Below, one piece after another: positions 7,956 through 16,619 of a stretch of 19,474 nucleotides of DNA. The first letter of the stretch is position 1. Each line of letters opens with the position of its first letter. Under the pieces are notes generated by a model. That model saw only the letters and a list, made by a program, of their open reading frames with translations, did no database searches and was not told the DNA's origin. The translations under genes and the position numbers were made by a program. Source of the stretch: CAMPJU01 sp046566095 (GTDB lineage Bacteria; Pseudomonadota; Gammaproteobacteria; Xanthomonadales; Xanthomonadaceae); assembly GCA_046566095.1 (NCBI GenBank), contig JBKHXI010000073.1, forward strand, positions 1 through 19,474, read 5' to 3'.

Positions 7956-8016
7956 GCCGGCTCGATCGACGCCGACTCCGGCCGCTCCCACGACCGTTGC
8001 CGGCAGGGACTGGACC

Positions 8017-9588
8017 CTAGGGCGATGCCGCGGCCACGCGCGCGGCGAAATCGCGCAGGCCGGGGGCGTCGGGGTCGAGCGCGCGGGCGGCCGCCAGCGC
8101 GCGGCGCGCATTGTCCAGTTCGCCCGCGCCCAGGCGCTCGTCGCCGACCGCGATCCAGCGCAGGGCCAGCCGCCGCTGGGCCTCGCGCAGCCGCTCGACG
8201 CCTTCGCCGAACTGCCTGCGCGCCTGCAGGCAGTCGCCGGCGCGCGCCAGCCGGTTGCCGCGCAGTTCGCGCTCGAAGCACTCGCCGGCGGCGGCGAGCA
8301 GCCGCTGCCCGGCGCGGACCACCGCCGGGTCGCCGGGCGCGAGCGCGCGCGCGGCGCTGTAGTGGTCGAAGGCGCTCGCCCCCGGCGGGGTCATCCAGTC
8401 GCCCCGCTCCTGCGCCTTCCAGGCCTCTTCGAGCCGTCTGCCGACCCGGGCGTCGCCGCGGCGCGCCGGCGCCAGCCGCGCCTGCTGCGCCCGCAAGCGC
8501 TGCAGGTGGGCCTCGGCGTCGCGCACCGCCGCCAGGTCCGGCGCGATCGCGCTGGCGCGGGCCAGGGCCTCGGCGGCCGGCGCGAACAGGAAGTCCGAGG
8601 CGAAGCGCCGGCTGCGCCGGGCCCAGGCGGCCGCCACCCGTTCCGCGCCGCGCCCGGCTTCCGGGTCCTCCGGGTTGGCGAGGAAGGCCTCGCGGTAGGC
8701 GGCCAGGGCGCTGTCCAGGTCGCCCCGGGCCAGGGCCTCGTCGGCGGCCTGGCGCCGGCGCTCGGCGCCGCGGACCAGCAGCGCCTGGGTTTCCGGCAGG
8801 TCGACGTGACCGGGATCGTAGCCGCGCGCGCGCCGCACCAGGCTGGCGGCCGCATCCAGACGGTCCTCGGCGAGCGCCGCGCGGGCCTCGGTGAGCAGGT
8901 CGGCGAGCGCATCCTCGCGGCCCTCGAGCGCGTCGGTGTCGTCCGGTTGCAGGGCCAGGATCCGGGCGTACAGGGGCAATGCCGCATCGGGGCTGCCGTC
9001 CAGGTCTTCGCGCGCGCGGGCGGCGGCGGCGCGGGCCAGCAGGCCGGCCAGGCCGGCATCCACCGCCTCGCGGCGACGCAGGTCCTCGGCCACCGCGTCC
9101 AACCGCGCCCGCGGCGCCGACAGTTCGCGGGCCAGGCGCAGCCAGCGATGGGCCTCGGCGAACTGCCCGCGCTCCACCGCCGCGGCGGCGGCCAGCAGCG
9201 CCGCCTCGGCCACCCGCGCCAGCCCGGCACGGGCTTCCGCCCGGTCCGGATCCTGCGCCAGGGCAGCTTCGTACAGTTCGCGCGCGCCGCTGCCGTCGGC
9301 GGCGCTCAGGCGGCCTTCGGCCAGCGCGGCGCCGGCCTGGTCGAGCAGGCCCTGGGTCCGGGTCTGCGGCCACAGCCGTTCGGACAGCGGCTGGCGCAGT
9401 GCGAGCAGCGCCAGCAGAGCCAGCGCGGCGCCCGCCGCGAGCCACCAGGGCCAGCGCGGGCGCGCCGGCCGGGCGCGTCCGCGGCCGTGGCGCATGCCTG
9501 CGACCGCCGGCGCGATCGTCCCCGGTTCCGCGCCGCGCCGCGTGCGGTCGGGAGCGGGCGGTTCGGTGGAATGCGGGGGTCGGCTCAC
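8017..9588 (-). CDS. Membrane-anchored TPR-rich protein of unknown function
   Basis: A 523-residue protein that I do not recognise as a named family. Residues 1-45 are Pro/Arg-rich and cytoplasmic. One membrane segment follows (about 46-65, PWWLAAGAALALLALLAL), then some 450 residues of Ala/Leu/Arg-rich helical repeats with TPR spacing, such as ARELYEAALAQDPDRAEARAG, LPLYARILALQPDDTDALEG, ALAAYREAFLANPEDPEAG and the C-terminal LDNARRALAAARALDPDAPG. This topology puts a long repeat solenoid in the periplasm, suggesting a scaffold. The start used is GTG at 9588; the ATG at 9495 (residue 32), preceded by GCAGGC, is a serious alternative and keeps the membrane segment. It lies 43 bases after relA on the same strand, probably in one transcript, but no functional link to ppGpp is evident. 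Confidence 0.75.
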   Translation of the reverse strand: MSRPPHSTEPPAPDRTRRGAEPGTIAPAVAGMRHGRGRARPARPRWPWWLAAGAALALLALLALRQPLSERLWPQTRTQGLLDQAGAALAEGRLSAADGSGARELYEAALAQDPDRAEARAGLARVAEAALLAAAAAVERGQFAEAHRWLRLARELSAPRARLDAVAEDLRRREAVDAGLAGLLARAAAARAREDLDGSPDAALPLYARILALQPDDTDALEGREDALADLLTEARAALAEDRLDAAASLVRRARGYDPGHVDLPETQALLVRGAERRRQAADEALARGDLDSALAAYREAFLANPEDPEAGRGAERVAAAWARRSRRFASDFLFAPAAEALARASAIAPDLAAVRDAEAHLQRLRAQQARLAPARRGDARVGRRLEEAWKAQERGDWMTPPGASAFDHYSAARALAPGDPAVVRAGQRLLAAAGECFERELRGNRLARAGDCLQARRQFGEGVERLREAQRRLALRWIAVGDERLGAGELDNARRALAAARALDPDAPGLRDFAARVAAASP

Positions 9589-9631
9589 GCCGCGAGCATA
9601 GCGGCGCGGGCATCAAGGCACGGCGACAGCC

Positions 9632-11824
9632 TCAGGCGCGGCGCGCCTCCTCGACGCCCGGCAGCCCGGCCAGCTTGCCGAGCAGGTTCGACAACTGCCC
9701 GTAGTCGGATACCCGCAGCCGCATCCGCAGCCGCACCCGGCCACCGCCGCGCAGCGGCTCGCCGCGGATCGCGCCCACGTGCACGTCGGCCTGGGCGATG
9801 GCGTTGCTGACCTCCTTGAGCAGCGCCTTGCGGTCGACCGCCGTCAGCTGCACGTCGACCTCGTGGCCGCCGCCCTGCCGCCCCCAGTCGACCGGCAGCA
9901 GCCGCTGCGGCTGGCGCGCGGCCAGCCGCGCCAGCGCGGGGCAGTCGGCGCGGTGCACGCTGACGCCGCGCCCGACCGTCAGGTAGCCGGCGACGTCTTC
10001 TCCGGGCAGCGGCTGGCAGCAGCGCGCGACCTGCACCAGCAGGTTGCCGACGCCCTGCACGGTGAAGTCGGAACTGCGCCGCGGCGCGCGCTCGCGCGGC
10101 GGCGTCTGCGCGGCCGGCTCCGCGCCCGCGGCATCCTCGCCCGCCTGCGCGCGCTCGTGCTCGAGCAGCGCGCGCGCCACCTGGTGCGGGCCGACGTCGC
10201 CCAGGGCCAGCAGCACGTGCAGCTCGTCCTCGGCGGCGACGTTGAAGCGGCCGAGCACCGGCGCCAGGTCCGCCTGCAGCAGCCCCATCCGCCGCAGCTC
10301 CTTCTCCAGCAGCTCGCGTCCCGCCTGCACGTTGCGCGCGCGGTCGAGCTTGTGGAACCAGCTGCGCACCTTCTCGCGCGAGCGCGGGCTGGCCAGGTAG
10401 CCGTTGGCCTCGACCAGCCAGTCGCGGCGCGGCTCGGCGGTCTTCGCGGTGAGGATCTCGACCCGGTCGCCGCTGCGCAGCCGGTGGTCGAGCGGCACGA
10501 TCCGGCCGTCGACCTTGGCGCCGCGGCAGCGGTGCCCGACTTCGGTATGCACGTGGTAGGCGAAATCCAGCGGGGTGGCGCCGGCCGGCAGGTCGACGAC
10601 CTCGCCGCGCGGGGTCAGCACGTAGATCCGGTCCTCGGCCAGCTCGCTCTCGATCTCGCCCAGCAGCGCGGCCGCGTCGCCGTCGGCGGGCGCCTCCAGC
10701 AGCCGCCGCATCCAGGCGATCCGCTTCTCCATCGCCGCGTCCGCATGGCGGCTGCCGCGGCCGCCGCCCTCCTTGTATTTCCAGTGCGCCGCGACGCCGA
10801 GCTCGGCCTGCCGGTGCATCTCGAAGGTGCGGATCTGCACTTCCAGGGTGCGGCCTTCCGGGCCGACCACGGCGGTGTGCAGCGACCGGTAGTCGTTGCG
10901 CTTGGGCCGGGCGATGTAGTCGTCGAATTCGCTGGGAATCGGCGCCCACAGCGCATGCACCACGCCGAGCGCGGCGTAGCAGGCCTGCACGTCGTCGACC
11001 AGCACCCGCACCGCGCGCAGGTCGTACAGCTCCCCGATCGGCACGCCCTTGCGCTGCATCTTCCGCCAGATGCTGTAGATGTGCTTGGGGCGCCCGGCGA
11101 CTTCCGCGCGGATGCCCTGCTCCGCCAGGGCGGCGGTCAGTTCGCGCCGCGCCTGTTCGATGTGGCGCTCGCGGTCGCCGCGCTTCTCGTCGAGCAGGCT
11201 GGCGATGCGCCGGTAGGTGTCCGGTTCCAGGTAGCGGAACGCGAGGTCCTCCAGTTCCCACTTCAGCTGCCAGATGCCGAGCCGGTTGGCCAGCGGCGCA
11301 TGGATGTCGCGCGTCAGCTGCGCCAGCGCGCGCTGGCGCGCCTGCGGCAGATCCGCGGCGGCGCGCATCCGCGCCAGCTGCCGCGCCAGCAGGATCGGCA
11401 CCACCCGCAGGTCGCGCACGATCGCCAGCAGCAGCCGGCGCAGGCCCTCGGCGCTGCCGGCGCCGCGCTGTTCGGCGTGCAGGGCCCAGACCTGGGCGGC
11501 GGCGCGCTGGCCTTCGACCAGGGATGCGATCGCCGGATGGGCGCGGTCGAAGTCGGCGCCCAGCCGCTCGTGCAGCGCGGGCAGCGCATGCAGCAGGGCC
11601 GCCGCGGCCGTCTCCGCGTCGGCCTCCAGCCGCGCCAGCGCCTCCAGGGTGCCGGACAGAACCTGCGGCCGATCGCGCGCCGGGACCGGCCCGCCAGCCG
11701 CGGCCGCCGCCCGGGCGAACGCCTCGCGCAGGGCCTCGCCCAGCACCGCGGCCGCCGGCGCGGCCAGCAGCGCGCGCAGCGCCTCGGGCGACAGCGGCGG
11801 GATTTCGGGCTGGACGGTGGACAC
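9632..11824 (-). CDS. relA: ppGpp synthetase RelA
   Basis: A 730-residue long RSH protein that makes (p)ppGpp from ATP and GDP/GTP on stalled ribosomes. The N-terminal hydrolase-like domain (about 50-170) lacks the HD and ED metal-binding motifs: the expected site reads ALLHALPALHERLG (76-89). The synthetase domain has RPKHIYSIWRKM (245-256), YDLRAVRVLVDD (267-278) and EFDD (299-302). The EXDD form is the mark of monofunctional RelA rather than bifunctional SpoT/Rel (RXKD). TGS (about 399-460, LPAGATPLDFAYHVHTEVGH), a conserved-Cys region (Cys602, Cys603, Cys628) and a C-terminal ACT/RRM domain (about 653-728) follow. GTG start at 11824; a weak CCAGG precedes it. It follows hrpA by 79 bases on the same strand, and a TPR membrane protein follows. 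Confidence 0.94.
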   Translation of the reverse strand: MSTVQPEIPPLSPEALRALLAAPAAAVLGEALREAFARAAAAAGGPVPARDRPQVLSGTLEALARLEADAETAAAALLHALPALHERLGADFDRAHPAIASLVEGQRAAAQVWALHAEQRGAGSAEGLRRLLLAIVRDLRVVPILLARQLARMRAAADLPQARQRALAQLTRDIHAPLANRLGIWQLKWELEDLAFRYLEPDTYRRIASLLDEKRGDRERHIEQARRELTAALAEQGIRAEVAGRPKHIYSIWRKMQRKGVPIGELYDLRAVRVLVDDVQACYAALGVVHALWAPIPSEFDDYIARPKRNDYRSLHTAVVGPEGRTLEVQIRTFEMHRQAELGVAAHWKYKEGGGRGSRHADAAMEKRIAWMRRLLEAPADGDAAALLGEIESELAEDRIYVLTPRGEVVDLPAGATPLDFAYHVHTEVGHRCRGAKVDGRIVPLDHRLRSGDRVEILTAKTAEPRRDWLVEANGYLASPRSREKVRSWFHKLDRARNVQAGRELLEKELRRMGLLQADLAPVLGRFNVAAEDELHVLLALGDVGPHQVARALLEHERAQAGEDAAGAEPAAQTPPRERAPRRSSDFTVQGVGNLLVQVARCCQPLPGEDVAGYLTVGRGVSVHRADCPALARLAARQPQRLLPVDWGRQGGGHEVDVQLTAVDRKALLKEVSNAIAQADVHVGAIRGEPLRGGGRVRLRMRLRVSDYGQLSNLLGKLAGLPGVEEARRA

Positions 11825-11903
11825 GCCTGGAACCTGCGCGGGGCGTTCCTACACTAGCGTCCCGCAGCGATGGGGAACAGACCCGTTGCTGTCTGCGCCG
11901 CAA

Positions 11904-14900
11904 TCACCCGGACGCCTCCAGCCGCGCCAGCAGCGCGGCCAGGCGCTTGGGCGAGGTCCGCAGTCGGGTGCCCAGTTCCTGCGCGAACAGCTGGACCCGC
12001 AGTTCCTCCAGCTGCCAGCGCAGCTCCTGCCAGCCCGGCTGGTCGGCGACGCCGCGCGCGCGGGCATGCGCCAGCGCGTCGACGAAGGGCCTGAGTTCCA
12101 GCATCCGCGCCTGGTCGCGCGCCGGGTCGCGCAGCGCGCGCCCGGCACGCAGGACCAGCGCCCGCAGCCAGCGCGGGTACTCGCGCAGCGCGGCCGGCGG
12201 AACCGTGCGCAGGAAGCCCGGCGGGGCCAGCGCATCCAGCTGCGCGCGCATGTCCTGCAGATTTCCGCTGGCCCAGCCGACCAGGCTGTCGTCGAGCGCG
12301 GCGCGGGCCGCGGACAGCGCCTGGAGGATCGCCTCGGCCTGCTCCAGCCGCGCCACCGCTTCCGGGAACAGGTCGCGCCCCACCGCCGCCGCCAGGCGTT
12401 CGAAAGACTGCCGGTCGCGCACCGGGGCCAGGACCGGATCGGCGGCGAGCGCGGCGAACGCCCCCTCGACCAGGTCCTCGCGCAGCACGTCGCCTTCGCG
12501 GCGCTGCGCATGGCCGGCGGACGATTCGATCGCCGCGTACAGCAGGCAGGTCTTGGGCGTCGCCGGCAGCTGCCGGTGCGCCTGCCGCAGGCGTCCCGCC
12601 AGGGCGATCCGCAGCAGGCGCCGGACTCCGGCCGGATGCGCGCGCGCGGCCTGCGCGCGGTCGGCATGCACGCGCAGCGAGGCCGCCTCGCCTTCGTCGT
12701 GCAGCGCCGGGAAGGCGCGCACGCCGCCGGCGCCGGGCACCGACTCGGGAATCGGCGGTTCCGGGAAGTCGACCAGCCGCGCCCGCGCCAGGCCCTCGGC
12801 CGCGCGCGCGGCGAAGGCGGCGGCGGCGCGGGCGCCGAAGCGGCCGCGCAGTTCTTCCAGGTCGCGCGATTCGGCCAGCACGTGGCGCCGGTCCTCGTCC
12901 AGCAGCCGCAGGTTGGCGCGCAGGTGCGGCTCGAGCGCGGCCTCGTCGAAATCGGACGCGGCCACCGCGGCGCCGGTGGCCCGGTGCAGGAAGCGCGCGA
13001 GCGCGCCGGCCAGCGCATCGGCTTCGGGCTGCGGATGCGCCTGGGCGAAGGCGCGGGCGAAATCCGGGGCGGGCACGAAGTTGCGGCGCTGCGCCTTGGG
13101 CAGGGTGCGGATCAATGCCGCGGCCTTGTCGGCCACCAGCCCGGGCGCCAGCCAGGACAGGCGCGCGGCGTCCAGCGCGCCGAGCAGGTGCAGCGGCACC
13201 AGCACGGTCATGCCGTCGTCCGGCGCCCCGGGTTCGAAGCGGTAGCGCAGCGGAAGCCGGGATTCGCCCAGGGCCAGGAACTTCGGGAAACGCGCCGCCT
13301 CGCTCTCGTCGCCGAGCAACAGGTCGTCGAGCGACCACTCCAGCGCCGCGCGCGCATCCGGCGCCAGCGCGCGGTACCAGGCGTCCAGCGCCGGGGCGTT
13401 GTGCACGTGCGCCGGCAGCCGGTCCAGGTACCACTGCGCCATCCAGTCCTCGTCGACCACCAGCCCGGCGCGGCGCTGCTTGGCCTCCTCCTCGCGCGCC
13501 CGCGCCAGGGTGGCGAGGTTGCGCGCCAGGAACCCGGCGCGCACGTCGATCTCGCCCGTGGCCAGCGCGTCGCGGGCGAAGATCGCGCGGCTTTCCTCCG
13601 GATGCAGCGCGCCGTAGTGGATCGGCCGCTTCGGCGCCAGCACCAGGCCGAACAGGCTCACCTGCTCGCTGCCCAGCACCCGCCCCTGCGAGCGCGACCA
13701 GCGCGGATCGTGCAGGCGCCGCGCCAGCAGGTGCGGCAGCTCGTCGATCACCCAGTCCGGCTCGATCGCCGCATTGGTCAGCGCCCAGACCCTGCCGGTA
13801 TCCAGCAGGGTCGCCGACAGCACCCAGGGCGGCGGCCTGGACGCCAGCGCGGAACCCGGGAACAGCCGGAACCGCCGTCCGCGCGGCCCCTCGTACAGGT
13901 TGCGCTCGATGCGGTGGCCGACCTGCCCCGGCAGTCCCGCGATCAGCGCGCGGTGCAGGGCGGCGTAGCCGGCACCCTTGCCCCTTGTCGTCCAGCCCAG
14001 TTCCCCGCACAGCAGCTTGAGCTGCCGGTGCAGTTCGCGCCATTCACGCAGGCGCAGGAAGCCGAGGAAGTTGCGCTCGGCCCACTTGCGCAGCTGCGAC
14101 TGGGTCAGGTCCTCGTGGGCGGCGCGGTAGGCCTCCCACAGCCGGACGATGCCCAGGAACTCCGACCTGGGGTCGGCGAAGCGCGCGTGCGCGGCGTCGG
14201 CGGCGGCGCGCCGGTCGGCCGGGCGCTCGCGCGGATCCTGCACGCCCAGGAACGAGGCGATCGCCAGCATCTCGCGCAGGCAGTCGTGGCGCTGCGCGGC
14301 GACCAGCATCCGCGCCAGCTTCACGTCCACCGGCAGCCGCGCCATCGTCCGCCCGGTGTCGGTCAGGCGGCGCCGGGCGTCGACCGCGCCGAGCTCGGCG
14401 AGCTGCTGCCAGCCTTCGGCGATCGCGCGCGGCTCCGGCGGCTCCAGGAACGGGAAGCGTTCGATCACGCCGGCCTCCCCGGCCTCGCCGTCGCGGCTGC
14501 GCACGCCCCGCCGCCCGCGCCCGCGCGCCGGCGCCTGGATCCGGTCCAGCCCCAGCGCCAGCATCCGCAGGATCACGCCGGCCAGCGAGGCGCGGCGGAT
14601 CTCGGGATCGGTGTACTGCGGGCGGGCGAGGAAGTCGGCCTCCGAATACAGGCGGATGCAGACCCCGGGGGCGATCCGTCCGCAGCGGCCCTTGCGCTGT
14701 TCGGCGCTGGCCCTGCTGACCGGTTCCACGTGCAGCCGGTCGAGCCGGGCGCGCGGGCTGTAGCGCTTGACCCGGGCCAGGCCGGGATCGACCACGTAAT
14801 GGATCCGCGGCACCGTCAGCGAGGTCTCGGCGACGTTGGTGGCCAGCACGATCCGCCGCCGCGGGCCCGGGTTGAACACCCGGTCCTGGTCGCGCGCGGA

Positions 14901-15947
14901 CAGGCGCGCGTACAGCGGCAGCACCTCGACGTTGCGGTAACGGCGCGCCTCCAGCGCCCGGTGCGCCTCGCGGATCTCGCGCTCGCCGGGCAGGAACACC
15001 AGCACGTCGCCTTCGCCCCGGGGGCCGCGCTCGCCCAGGATCTCGTCGCATGCCGCCACGATGCCATCGTGGGAAAAACAGGAAAAACAGGGGTCAGAGT
15101 CCCTTTTCGCATACGGGGAGTCGGCGGCGGAAGTCATCGGGGCGAAACGGGACTCTGACCCCTGTTTTTCCTGTTTTTCCGAGGGCCGCCAGCGCACCTC
15201 GACCGGATAGCCGCGTCCCTGCACCTGCACCACCGGCGCGTCGCCGAAATGGCGGGCGAAGCGCGCGGTGTCGATGGTGGCCGAGGTCACCACCAGCTTC
15301 AGGTCCGGGCGCCGCGGCAGCAGGGCCTTGAGATAGCCGAGCAGCAGGTCGATGTTGAGGCTGCGTTCGTGCGCCTCGTCGATGATCAGGGTGTCGTAGC
15401 GCGACAGCCAGGGATCGGAGGCGATTTCCGCCAGCAGGATGCCGTCGGTCATGAACTTGACCGCGGTGCGTTCGCCGAGCTGCTCGCTGAAGCGCACCTG
15501 GAAGCCCACCGCGCCGCCGAGCGGCACCTGCAGCTCCTCGGCCACGCGCCGCGCGACCGCGCGCGCGGCGATCCGTCGCGGCTGGGTGCAGCCGATCATC
15601 CCCGCCGCGCCGCGCCCGGCGGCCAGACACAGCTTCGGCAGCTGGGTGGTCTTACCCGAGCCGGTCTCGCCGGCCACCACCACCCCCGGATGTTCACGGA
15701 TCAGGGCGACAATGCGTTCGGCTTCGCCCGCGATCGGCAACGACGGCTCGACCCGTGCAGCCGGCAGCGCCGCGGCCATCGCCGCGCGCGCGGCCAGCGA
15801 CGACGCCAGCGCCTCCTCGAAACGCCCGCGCGCGCCCGCGTCCCCCGGCTGCGCGCGCCAGCGCGACCACAGCCCCAGCAAGCGGCCGCGGTCGCGGGTA
15901 CGGGCGCGGTCGATGGCGGCGCGGCCGTGCTGCAGCGTCGTCGGCAT
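11904..15947 (-). CDS. hrpA: ATP-dependent RNA helicase HrpA (DEAH box)
   Basis: A 1347-residue DEAH-box helicase. In E. coli HrpA acts on RNA, including mRNA processing and rescue of collided ribosomes. Motifs are Walker A GETGSGKT (93-100), DEAH (190-193) and SAT (222-224). These are followed by the RecA2 domain (VLVFLPGEREI, ATNVAETSLTVP, QRKGRCGRIAPG), the winged-helix and helical-bundle part, an OB-fold region, and the long C-terminal DUF3418-type domain of HrpA. E. coli HrpA has about 1300 residues. Part of the excess is a 37-residue repeat-encoded insert (256-292) between the SAT motif and RecA2, immediately after YPVEVRWRP. The start is the ATG at 15947 (MPTTLQHGR); TTG 15986 and GTG 15977 are in frame upstream but less likely. 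It is divergent from dps. Confidence 0.95.
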   Translation of the reverse strand: MPTTLQHGRAAIDRARTRDRGRLLGLWSRWRAQPGDAGARGRFEEALASSLAARAAMAAALPAARVEPSLPIAGEAERIVALIREHPGVVVAGETGSGKTTQLPKLCLAAGRGAAGMIGCTQPRRIAARAVARRVAEELQVPLGGAVGFQVRFSEQLGERTAVKFMTDGILLAEIASDPWLSRYDTLIIDEAHERSLNIDLLLGYLKALLPRRPDLKLVVTSATIDTARFARHFGDAPVVQVQGRGYPVEVRWRPSEKQEKQGSESRFAPMTSAADSPYAKRDSDPCFSCFSHDGIVAACDEILGERGPRGEGDVLVFLPGEREIREAHRALEARRYRNVEVLPLYARLSARDQDRVFNPGPRRRIVLATNVAETSLTVPRIHYVVDPGLARVKRYSPRARLDRLHVEPVSRASAEQRKGRCGRIAPGVCIRLYSEADFLARPQYTDPEIRRASLAGVILRMLALGLDRIQAPARGRGRRGVRSRDGEAGEAGVIERFPFLEPPEPRAIAEGWQQLAELGAVDARRRLTDTGRTMARLPVDVKLARMLVAAQRHDCLREMLAIASFLGVQDPRERPADRRAAADAAHARFADPRSEFLGIVRLWEAYRAAHEDLTQSQLRKWAERNFLGFLRLREWRELHRQLKLLCGELGWTTRGKGAGYAALHRALIAGLPGQVGHRIERNLYEGPRGRRFRLFPGSALASRPPPWVLSATLLDTGRVWALTNAAIEPDWVIDELPHLLARRLHDPRWSRSQGRVLGSEQVSLFGLVLAPKRPIHYGALHPEESRAIFARDALATGEIDVRAGFLARNLATLARAREEEAKQRRAGLVVDEDWMAQWYLDRLPAHVHNAPALDAWYRALAPDARAALEWSLDDLLLGDESEAARFPKFLALGESRLPLRYRFEPGAPDDGMTVLVPLHLLGALDAARLSWLAPGLVADKAAALIRTLPKAQRRNFVPAPDFARAFAQAHPQPEADALAGALARFLHRATGAAVAASDFDEAALEPHLRANLRLLDEDRRHVLAESRDLEELRGRFGARAAAAFAARAAEGLARARLVDFPEPPIPESVPGAGGVRAFPALHDEGEAASLRVHADRAQAARAHPAGVRRLLRIALAGRLRQAHRQLPATPKTCLLYAAIESSAGHAQRREGDVLREDLVEGAFAALAADPVLAPVRDRQSFERLAAAVGRDLFPEAVARLEQAEAILQALSAARAALDDSLVGWASGNLQDMRAQLDALAPPGFLRTVPPAALREYPRWLRALVLRAGRALRDPARDQARMLELRPFVDALAHARARGVADQPGWQELRWQLEELRVQLFAQELGTRLRTSPKRLAALLARLEASG
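15072..15180. repeat. Palindromic element copy 3, inside hrpA
   Basis: A 39-base inverted repeat with a single mismatch: left arm 15072-15110, right arm 15142-15180, 31-base centre. The arm carries the shared core GGGGTCAGAGTC, preceded by two tandem copies of GGAAAAACA and followed by a CCCTTTTCGC or CCCGTTTCGC end that differs from the other two copies. On the hrpA strand it encodes residues 256-292: EKQEKQGSES, a linker, then KRDSDPCFSCFS. These are the same frame choice and same GSES/DSDP peptides as the copy in yoaA. The insert falls in the loop between RecA1 and RecA2, a site likely to tolerate extra residues. Confidence 0.88.
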
Positions 15948-15960
15948 CGTCTCGATAGCT

Positions 15961-15976
15961 TGAATCGATCGATTCA
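15961..15976. promoter_or_regulatory. Perfect 16-bp palindrome in the hrpA-dps intergenic region
   Basis: TGAATCGATCGATTCA is a perfect palindrome. It lies 14 bases upstream of the hrpA ATG and 16 bases upstream of the candidate dps -35 box. Its position and symmetry suit a dimeric regulator acting on one or both genes. It does not match the OxyR spacing (ATAG-N7-CTAT) that I would expect for a dps activator. A chance palindrome cannot be excluded. Confidence 0.35.
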
Positions 15977-15991
15977 CTAGGAACAATCCAT

Positions 15992-16020
15992 TTCACAATC
16001 CGATCGGCAGCGTCTATTGT
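15992..16020 (+). promoter_or_regulatory. Candidate sigma-70 promoter for dps
   Basis: TTCACA (15992-15997) and TATTGT (16015-16020) are separated by 17 bases and match the -35 and -10 consensus at five and four of six positions. Transcription would start near 16027, leaving a leader of about 23 bases that contains the ribosome binding site. The 16-bp palindrome lies just upstream. Confidence 0.4.
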
Positions 16021-16036
16021 CGTCCGAACCAACGCC

Positions 16037-16043
16037 AGGGAGA
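16037..16043 (+). promoter_or_regulatory. Shine-Dalgarno of dps
   Basis: AGGGAGA ends six bases before the ATG at 16050. It is the strongest ribosome binding site in the window and decides the dps start against an in-frame TTG at 16017. Confidence 0.7.
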
Positions 16044-16049
16044 CACAGC

Positions 16050-16619
16050 ATGGCCAAGAGCAAGACCGACCCGCGGTCCGCGAAACCGAAGACCGCCGCC
16101 CCGCGCCAGCCGGCGGCCTCGCCGGCGCCCGGCTCCAGCGCCCCGGCGATCGACATCGGCATCTCCAGCGGCGACCGCAAGAAGATCGCCGAGGGCCTGT
16201 CGCGCTTCCTCGCCGACAGCTACACCCTGTACCTGAAGACCCACAACTTCCACTGGAACGTCACCGGGCCGATGTTCAACGCCCTGCACGTGATGTTCGA
16301 GACCCAGTACACCGAACAGTGGACGGCGCTGGACGAGATCGCCGAACGGATCCGCGCGCTGGGCTTCAACGCCCCCGGCTCCTATGCCGAGTTCACGCAA
16401 CTGTCCTCGATCCCGGAGGAACCGGGCCTGAGCGACGCCGCCGACTGGCGCGAGATGGTGCGCCAGCTGGTGGTCGGCAACGAGGCGGTCTGCCGCACCG
16501 CGCGCAAGGTCCTCAAGACCGGCGACGACGCCGGCGACGACCCGACCGTGGACCTGCTCACCCAGCGCCTGCAGACCCACGAGAAGTACGCCTGGATGCT
16601 GCGCTCCCTCCTGCAGTAG
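16050..16619 (+). CDS. dps: Dps family DNA-protecting ferritin
   Basis: A 189-residue starvation- and oxidative-stress protein. Dps assembles as a 12-mer that oxidises iron with hydrogen peroxide, stores it and can coat DNA. The ferritin-like core begins at about residue 40. The intersubunit ferroxidase ligands are visible with correct spacing in THNFHWNVTGPMF and beyond: His68, His80, Glu84 (Asp in E. coli), Asp95 and Glu99. The first 35 residues are Lys/Arg/Pro/Ala-rich (MAKSKTDPRSAKPKTAAPRQ...), a long basic tail suited to DNA binding. Strong Shine-Dalgarno, own promoter, divergent from hrpA. The stop codon TAG is itself part of a downstream REP sequence, so the repeat begins inside the gene. 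Confidence 0.95.
   Translation: MAKSKTDPRSAKPKTAAPRQPAASPAPGSSAPAIDIGISSGDRKKIAEGLSRFLADSYTLYLKTHNFHWNVTGPMFNALHVMFETQYTEQWTALDEIAERIRALGFNAPGSYAEFTQLSSIPEEPGLSDAADWREMVRQLVVGNEAVCRTARKVLKTGDDAGDDPTVDLLTQRLQTHEKYAWMLRSLLQ

Noticed and set aside
7955..8016. A terminator between the convergent glycosyltransferase and TPR genes
   Set aside because: GGCCGG (7955-7960) can pair with CCGGCC (7978-7983), but the loop is 17 bases and there is no T-run. Too weak to call.
11274..15158. A 1294-residue open frame on the plus strand opposite hrpA and relA
   Set aside because: It has an Arg/Gln/Pro-rich composition, no recognisable domain, and runs across two well-supported genes on the other strand. It is a GC-driven shadow frame.
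908..15180. The three GGGGTCAGAGTC palindromes as CRISPR-like or phage attachment repeats
   Set aside because: They are kilobases apart, have internal dyad symmetry and variable centres, and no cas or integrase genes are present. A REP/MITE-type element explains them better.
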